From: CAVSJO01 sp963728445
GTDB taxonomy: Bacteria > Gemmatimonadota > Gemmatimonadetes > Longimicrobiales > RSA9
NCBI GenBank assembly: GCA_963728445.1
Contig: CAVSJO010000006.1
Span: 248,001 to 312,000, forward strand
Direction of reading: 5' to 3'
Length of the DNA: 64,000 nt
Part shown: positions 59,725-64,000 of the stretch, piece by piece
Position numbering within the stretch: the first letter of the stretch is position 1
Layout of the letters: every line of letters starts with the position of its first letter
The notes under the pieces: generated by a model
Told to the model about the DNA's origin: nothing
The model's database searches: none
What the model saw: the letters and a program-made list of their open reading frames with translations, nothing else
Program-made: the position numbers and the translations under genes

Positions 59725-61023
59725 TCAGGCGGCCTTCGGCGTCGCTCCGGCGAGGGTCGGTTGCCGCGGCCGTGGGACGAATACGAGGAAGAGCAGGGCC
59801 GCGAGCACCGCCAGTCCGCCGCCATAGAGGAATGCCGCACGCGGCGAGACGCTCTGCCAGAGGAGCCCGAAGACCAGGCTGGCGGGCAGCGCCGCGAGGC
59901 CGATGGTGAAGTGGTAGGCACCGAACGCGCGGCCCCGCCTGCCCGGGCCGGAATACGTTGCGACCAGGGCCTTCTCGGGGGCTTCGGTGAGGCCGTAGAA
60001 GAGGCCGTAGACGCCGAAGAGCGCCCACGCGTGCCACTGGGACGCTGCGTAGCCGAACGCGACGTACACGGCCGCGTACACGGCCCACCCCATCAGGATG
60101 GCGAACCGGGGGCCGATCCGGTCCGCCAGGACGCCGCCGGCGACGCTCCAGCCCATCTTGCTCACGTGGAACGCGCCCCAGAGCAGCGGGATCAGCGCGA
60201 CGGCGACGCCGAGCTGCCGGGCGCGCAGCAACAGGAACGCGTCGGACGCGTTGCCGAGGGTGAAGAGGAGAAGCACGGCGAGGTAGGAATGGAAACCCGG
60301 CGCGTACCCCGGCACTTCGCCCCGGGTCGCCGCGGCCGACTCGCTGCTCTCGGCGGCGACGTCGGCGTTCCCCGGCACCGGCGCGGGTTCCGGCGCGGGT
60401 TCCGGCTCCGGATCCGACGGCGCGGCGAGCCCCGCCTCGCTCACCTTCCCCGCGACGATGGCGACGGCGAGCAGACCGGGCACGAGCGTGAAGGCGAACA
60501 GGGGGCGCAGCGCGCCCGGAAAGGCGAGGAGCCAGACCGTTGCGATGAGGGGGCCGAGGACCGCGCCCGCGTGATCGGCCGCCCGATGCAGTCCGAAGGC
60601 GCGTCCGCGGACGTCCGGCGCCACCGACTCCGTGAGGAGCGCGTCCCGGGGCGCCGTGCGCAGGCCTTTGCCGACGCGGTCGGCGACGCGGATCGCGAGG
60701 ACGTGCCAGCCGGCGGTCGCGAGGGCGAGGACCGGGCGGACCAGCACTGCGATCCCGTACCCCCACGCGACCAGCGGCTTGCGTCGCCGCGCCCGGTCCG
60801 AAACCCATCCGCCCGCCAGCTTCAGCAGACTCGACGCGCTCTCGGCGGTGCCCTCGATTGCGCCGAGATACGCCGCACCGGCTCCGAGCGTCGTCGTGAT
60901 GAAGACCGGCAGCAGCGGGTAGATGATCTCGCTGGCCGTGTCGTTCAGGAACGACACGATCGACAGCCACAGCACGTTGCCCCGGAAGAGGTCCCGGAGG
61001 CGACCGGGGTGGTCCTGTCTCAC
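59725..61023 (-). CDS. Major facilitator superfamily transporter
   Basis: 432 residues from GTG 61023, five bases after the protease stop. About twelve membrane helices: early SIVSFLNDTASEIIYPLLPV, the MFS loop WVSDRARRRKPLVAWGYGIA (motif A-like), and GGVLADRIGPRFAILMG in the second half. A long acidic/Pro-rich central loop (EPEPAPEPAPVPGN) joins the two six-helix bundles. The FLNDTASEIIYPLLP start is common to a group of MFS proteins of unknown substrate. The window gives no hint of the cargo. Confidence 0.85.
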   Translation of the reverse strand: MRQDHPGRLRDLFRGNVLWLSIVSFLNDTASEIIYPLLPVFITTTLGAGAAYLGAIEGTAESASSLLKLAGGWVSDRARRRKPLVAWGYGIAVLVRPVLALATAGWHVLAIRVADRVGKGLRTAPRDALLTESVAPDVRGRAFGLHRAADHAGAVLGPLIATVWLLAFPGALRPLFAFTLVPGLLAVAIVAGKVSEAGLAAPSDPEPEPAPEPAPVPGNADVAAESSESAAATRGEVPGYAPGFHSYLAVLLLFTLGNASDAFLLLRARQLGVAVALIPLLWGAFHVSKMGWSVAGGVLADRIGPRFAILMGWAVYAAVYVAFGYAASQWHAWALFGVYGLFYGLTEAPEKALVATYSGPGRRGRAFGAYHFTIGLAALPASLVFGLLWQSVSPRAAFLYGGGLAVLAALLFLVFVPRPRQPTLAGATPKAA

Positions 61024-61027
61024 CGGT

Positions 61028-64000
61028 TCATCGGCCGGTTCCGCTGCCCTTCGGGTGGGCGCGGTTCGGCCCCGCCGGCACGGGCGCGAGGGGCACCGGG
61101 TGCTCCTCCAGCAGCCGGAGCGCTTCGGCAACCGCGCGCTCGAGCTGCGGGTCGTGACCGGCGATCTGCTCGGCCGGCGTCTGCTCCACCTCGATGTCGG
61201 GCGCGACGCCCTCGTTCTCCACGGCCCACCGGCCGGACGGGTCGTAGAAGCCGGTGCTGGGGGCGGAGATGTAGCCGCCGTCGACGAGGTCCGGCTCGCC
61301 GCCCCAGCCGACCAGCCCGCCCCAGGTGCGTGTCCCGATCAGGGGCCCGATCCCCATCTGCTTGAACATGTACGGGAACATGTCACCGCCCGAACCGCTC
61401 ATCTCGTTCACCAGCAGGACTTTCGGTCCCCATATGGCCGCGGCCGGCGCCGTCACGAAGTTGTAGCTGTCCCCCAGCCGCTGACTGAAGTAGCCGTGCA
61501 GCTTGCGGCTCATGATGTCCACCATGTAGTCGGCGATGCTGCCGCCGTGATTGAAGCGTTCGTCGATGACGGCGCCCTGCTTTCCCTGCTGCGCGAAGTA
61601 GTAGCGGTTGAAGCTGGTGTATCCGCCCTGGCCCGTGTTGGGCACGTAGACGTAGGCGAGGCGGCCGGCGGAGAGGCTGTCGACGAGGCGGCGATTCGAC
61701 TCGATCCACGCCCGCGTCCGCAGCCCCGCCTCGCTCGCGACCGGCACGACTGTGACGAGCCGGGACCCGGTCTCCGTGGGGCGCTCGTTGACCCGCAGCC
61801 GAACCTGGCGGCCGACGGTGCCGACGAACGGCGCGTACGGGTTGGCGGGCGGGGTGATGGTCTGGCCGTTCACCGCCAGGATGTAGTCGCCCTCGCGAAC
61901 GTCGACGCCCGGCGCGGACAGCGGCGCCCGGAGGTCCGGATTCCAGTTCTCGCCCGTGTAGATCCGACGGATCCGGTAATGTCCGTCTGCGACCTCGAGG
62001 TCCGCCCCGAGCAGACCCACGGGCTGCGCGTCCGCCTCCGGCACATCGCCGCCGCCGACGAAGCTGTGGCCGATGGACAGCTCGCCCTGCATCTCGTCGA
62101 GCAGCTCCGTCAGGTCGGCGCGATGGCGGACGTACGGCAGGAGGGCGGCGTACTTTTCCTTGACGGCCGGCCAGTCCGCGCCGTTCAGGTTCGCGACGTA
62201 CAGGAAGTCGCGTTCGATCCGCCATGCCTCGTCGAACATCTGCCGCCACTCGGCCCGGGGATCGAGCTGGATCGTCATAGCCGACGTCGCGAGCGATCCC
62301 TTGGCGTTCTCCGGCGGCGAGCCGGTGGCGTCCACGACGGCCCAGTGGTCGTTCGGCCGTCCGTCGTCTCTCGCTCCTTCGTAGAGCAGCTTCCGTCCGT
62401 CCCGCGAGAGGGCGAACTCCTCGGCGGCGGCGGGCACGAAGTCGACCGCCTTCCGGTCCTTCAGGTCGTAGCGGTGCAGCACGTCCGCGCGGTTCGGTAT
62501 CCGCTCGAGATAGAAGTACTGCCCCGGCCGACCCGCCTCCAGGCCGGCGTAGTTCCGGGATGGCACGTCGAGGGAGAGGATCCGCTGCGAGAGTCCGTCG
62601 AAGTCGATGCGCACAGTGGGAGGCGCCGACGAGGAGTCGGAGCGCGCTCCGCCACGGGAGGCAGGCGACGTCGCCGAATCGGGAGCCGGCTCGTCCCCGC
62701 TCTCCGGCAGCAGCGGCGATGGCGCGTCCTTCGGGAGGACGGCCAGATAGACGCCCCGGCTCACCGGCCGCTCGTACGAGCTCATGTCCAGCCAGCCGGT
62801 GTTGAGCGCGAAATCGGTGGATGCCAGGAAGAGCAGGTACTTCCCTCCGGCGTCCCACGAGGGATCGATGGCGTCCGAAAGCCCGTCCGTGACCTGGTGC
62901 GTCGTCCCGTCCGCCACCGAGTAGACGAAGATCGCGTGGAACTGCGAGCGGGGTAGACGCTTCATGTACGCCAGCCAGCGTGAGTCGGGCGACCACGCCG
63001 GGGCCATGTCCCGGTTTGGCCAGGTGTAGTTGCCCCGGTCGACGCGCGCCACCTTCCCGGTCCCCAGGTCGATCACACGCACGTTCATCTGGGCGTCCGT
63101 GAACGCGATTCGCTTCCCGTCCGGGGACCACTGGGGATCGTAGAAGTAGCTCGGCTCGTCGATGGGGTAGGCGCGCGGCGTCGCGGTGCCGTCCTGGTTC
63201 CCCACCATGAGCCGGTACTCGCCGGACGCGTCGCTGAACCACGCCACGCGACGGCCGTCGGGCGACCAGACCGGCGCGCGCTCGGCCTCCCCCGCGCTCC
63301 GCGTCAGGTTGCGCCACGTGCCCTTGTCCGTCGGCACCGTGACGATTTCGCCCCGGGCCTCGAAGAGGGCCCGCACGCCCGTGGGCGACAGCCGGGGGTG
63401 CTGGAGCGATTCGCCGATCTCAACCGCGTGGGGCATCGCCCACGGGAAGTCACCCTCCGCCCGGATGTCGAGCTTGCGGTCGGTGCCCGTGGCCGGGTCG
63501 TAGAGGTGGATGTCTCCCGCCTGCGCGTACACCACGGCACCGGCGCCCGCGTTCACGCTCTCCACCTCGTAGTCGTCGTGACGCGTGACCTGCCTCAGTT
63601 GACCGCTGCCCGTGTCGTACGCCCACACGTTGTTCGTCCAGTCGCGGTCCGAGATGAAGTACACCGTCGTCCCCAGCCACACCGGCTGCTGATCACGGCT
63701 GTCGGTCCACGGCACCTTCGTGACCGCGTGGGACTTCAGGTCGAGGATGCGGATGGGCTGGTTCTGTCCACCCCGGTAGTTCTGCATCTCGCTCTCCCAC
63801 GGCCGCACGAGCTGGTAGGCGACCCGCCCGCCATCGGGGGAGATCCCTCCCGCCTTCGCCCGCGGCACGATCATGGCCGACGGCATTCCGCCGTCGACCG
63901 AGACGGTCCACAGCTTCGGCTCCGCGTCGGGGACCCCCTCCCGCGTCGACACGAAGACCACCGCCTTCCCGTCCGGCGTCCACCCTCGCACCTCGTCCGC
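61028..64000 (-). CDS. Tricorn-type S41 protease with beta-propeller (partial, N-terminus outside window)
   Basis: 990 residues visible; the frame is still open at base 64000. The first half has WD/TolB-like propeller repeats (VWSPDGRRVAWFSDAS, PQWSPDGKRIAFTDAQ, PAWSPDSRWLAYMKRL). Then come a tricorn core-like helical region (DEAWRIERDFLYVANLNGAD), a PDZ domain (VREGDYILAVNGQTI) and the S41 catalytic part with NEMSGSGGDMFPYMFKQMG (nucleophile Ser in GSGGD) and a His in the core region (GELSIGHSFVGGG). It degrades oligopeptides released by other proteases. A Ser/Pro-rich linker near the middle suggests a secreted or periplasmic form. Confidence 0.92.
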   Translation of the reverse strand, partial: ADEVRGWTPDGKAVVFVSTREGVPDAEPKLWTVSVDGGMPSAMIVPRAKAGGISPDGGRVAYQLVRPWESEMQNYRGGQNQPIRILDLKSHAVTKVPWTDSRDQQPVWLGTTVYFISDRDWTNNVWAYDTGSGQLRQVTRHDDYEVESVNAGAGAVVYAQAGDIHLYDPATGTDRKLDIRAEGDFPWAMPHAVEIGESLQHPRLSPTGVRALFEARGEIVTVPTDKGTWRNLTRSAGEAERAPVWSPDGRRVAWFSDASGEYRLMVGNQDGTATPRAYPIDEPSYFYDPQWSPDGKRIAFTDAQMNVRVIDLGTGKVARVDRGNYTWPNRDMAPAWSPDSRWLAYMKRLPRSQFHAIFVYSVADGTTHQVTDGLSDAIDPSWDAGGKYLLFLASTDFALNTGWLDMSSYERPVSRGVYLAVLPKDAPSPLLPESGDEPAPDSATSPASRGGARSDSSSAPPTVRIDFDGLSQRILSLDVPSRNYAGLEAGRPGQYFYLERIPNRADVLHRYDLKDRKAVDFVPAAAEEFALSRDGRKLLYEGARDDGRPNDHWAVVDATGSPPENAKGSLATSAMTIQLDPRAEWRQMFDEAWRIERDFLYVANLNGADWPAVKEKYAALLPYVRHRADLTELLDEMQGELSIGHSFVGGGDVPEADAQPVGLLGADLEVADGHYRIRRIYTGENWNPDLRAPLSAPGVDVREGDYILAVNGQTITPPANPYAPFVGTVGRQVRLRVNERPTETGSRLVTVVPVASEAGLRTRAWIESNRRLVDSLSAGRLAYVYVPNTGQGGYTSFNRYYFAQQGKQGAVIDERFNHGGSIADYMVDIMSRKLHGYFSQRLGDSYNFVTAPAAAIWGPKVLLVNEMSGSGGDMFPYMFKQMGIGPLIGTRTWGGLVGWGGEPDLVDGGYISAPSTGFYDPSGRWAVENEGVAPDIEVEQTPAEQIAGHDPQLERAVAEALRLLEEHPVPLAPVPAGPNRAHPKGSGTGR

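Overview
The window is a high-GC (roughly 70 percent) bacterial chromosome segment, densely coded on both strands, with many GTG and TTG starts and 1-17 base gene overlaps. The gene content points to a Gram-negative heterotroph that respires oxygen: a SusC/SusD pair, outer-membrane beta-barrels, several large secreted BNR/Asp-box proteins and an Alternative Complex III operon. This mix is typical of Gemmatimonadota and their relatives. That placement is an inference from gene content; no rRNA or other phylogenetic marker is present. I saw no tRNA, rRNA, CRISPR array, insertion sequence or prophage.

Layout. 1-2.9 kb: end of a MoxR/Mg-chelatase-like ATPase, mutY on the other strand, and a VWA-domain partner of the ATPase. 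2.9-3.3 kb: intergenic DNA with a hexamer microsatellite and an inverted repeat. 3.3-18.6 kb: a secretion and uptake island with three paralogous BNR-repeat exoproteins around a SusC/SusD pair. 18.7-25.9 kb: a PGM-like metalloenzyme, an ABC-2 exporter, two tandem PAP2 phosphatases, a GspE/PilB ATPase carrying extra zinc ribbons, and small hypotheticals. 26.1-36.7 kb: one long co-directional run starting with an NtrY/NtrX-type two-component system and continuing through a lipoprotein, a bactofilin-beta-barrel fusion, a DUF4390 protein and a YyaL/DUF255 protein to a luxE-luxC pair. 36.7-39.9 kb: a decayed macro-domain gene, an AbrB-type regulator, a lytic transglycosylase, small proteins and a thioredoxin-reductase-like flavoprotein. 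39.9-50.7 kb: a gas vesicle cluster (gvpF/L, gvpG, tandem ArsA ATPase, gvpL, gvpS, third gvpF/L, gvpK, gvpJ, gvpA) with one histidine kinase gene divergent upstream and a second directly downstream. 51.0-58.8 kb: the actABCDEF operon for Alternative Complex III. 58.9-64.0 kb (minus strand): a tricorn-type protease (cut by the window edge), an MFS transporter and a TrmJ-like rRNA/tRNA methyltransferase.

How the parts may work together. Gas vesicles give buoyancy, and the flanking kinases could tie their production to a signal. Alternative Complex III oxidises quinol and passes electrons to a periplasmic carrier or an oxidase encoded elsewhere. The SusCD/BNR island looks like extracellular polymer or peptide capture. 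The most unusual point is the gas vesicle cluster, which has no visible gvpN AAA+ gene but carries a two-domain ArsA/Get3-type ATPase embedded by translational overlaps, plus two related kinases at its borders. The luxE-luxC pair without luciferase genes, placed at the end of an NtrYX-led operon, is the second most interesting point.
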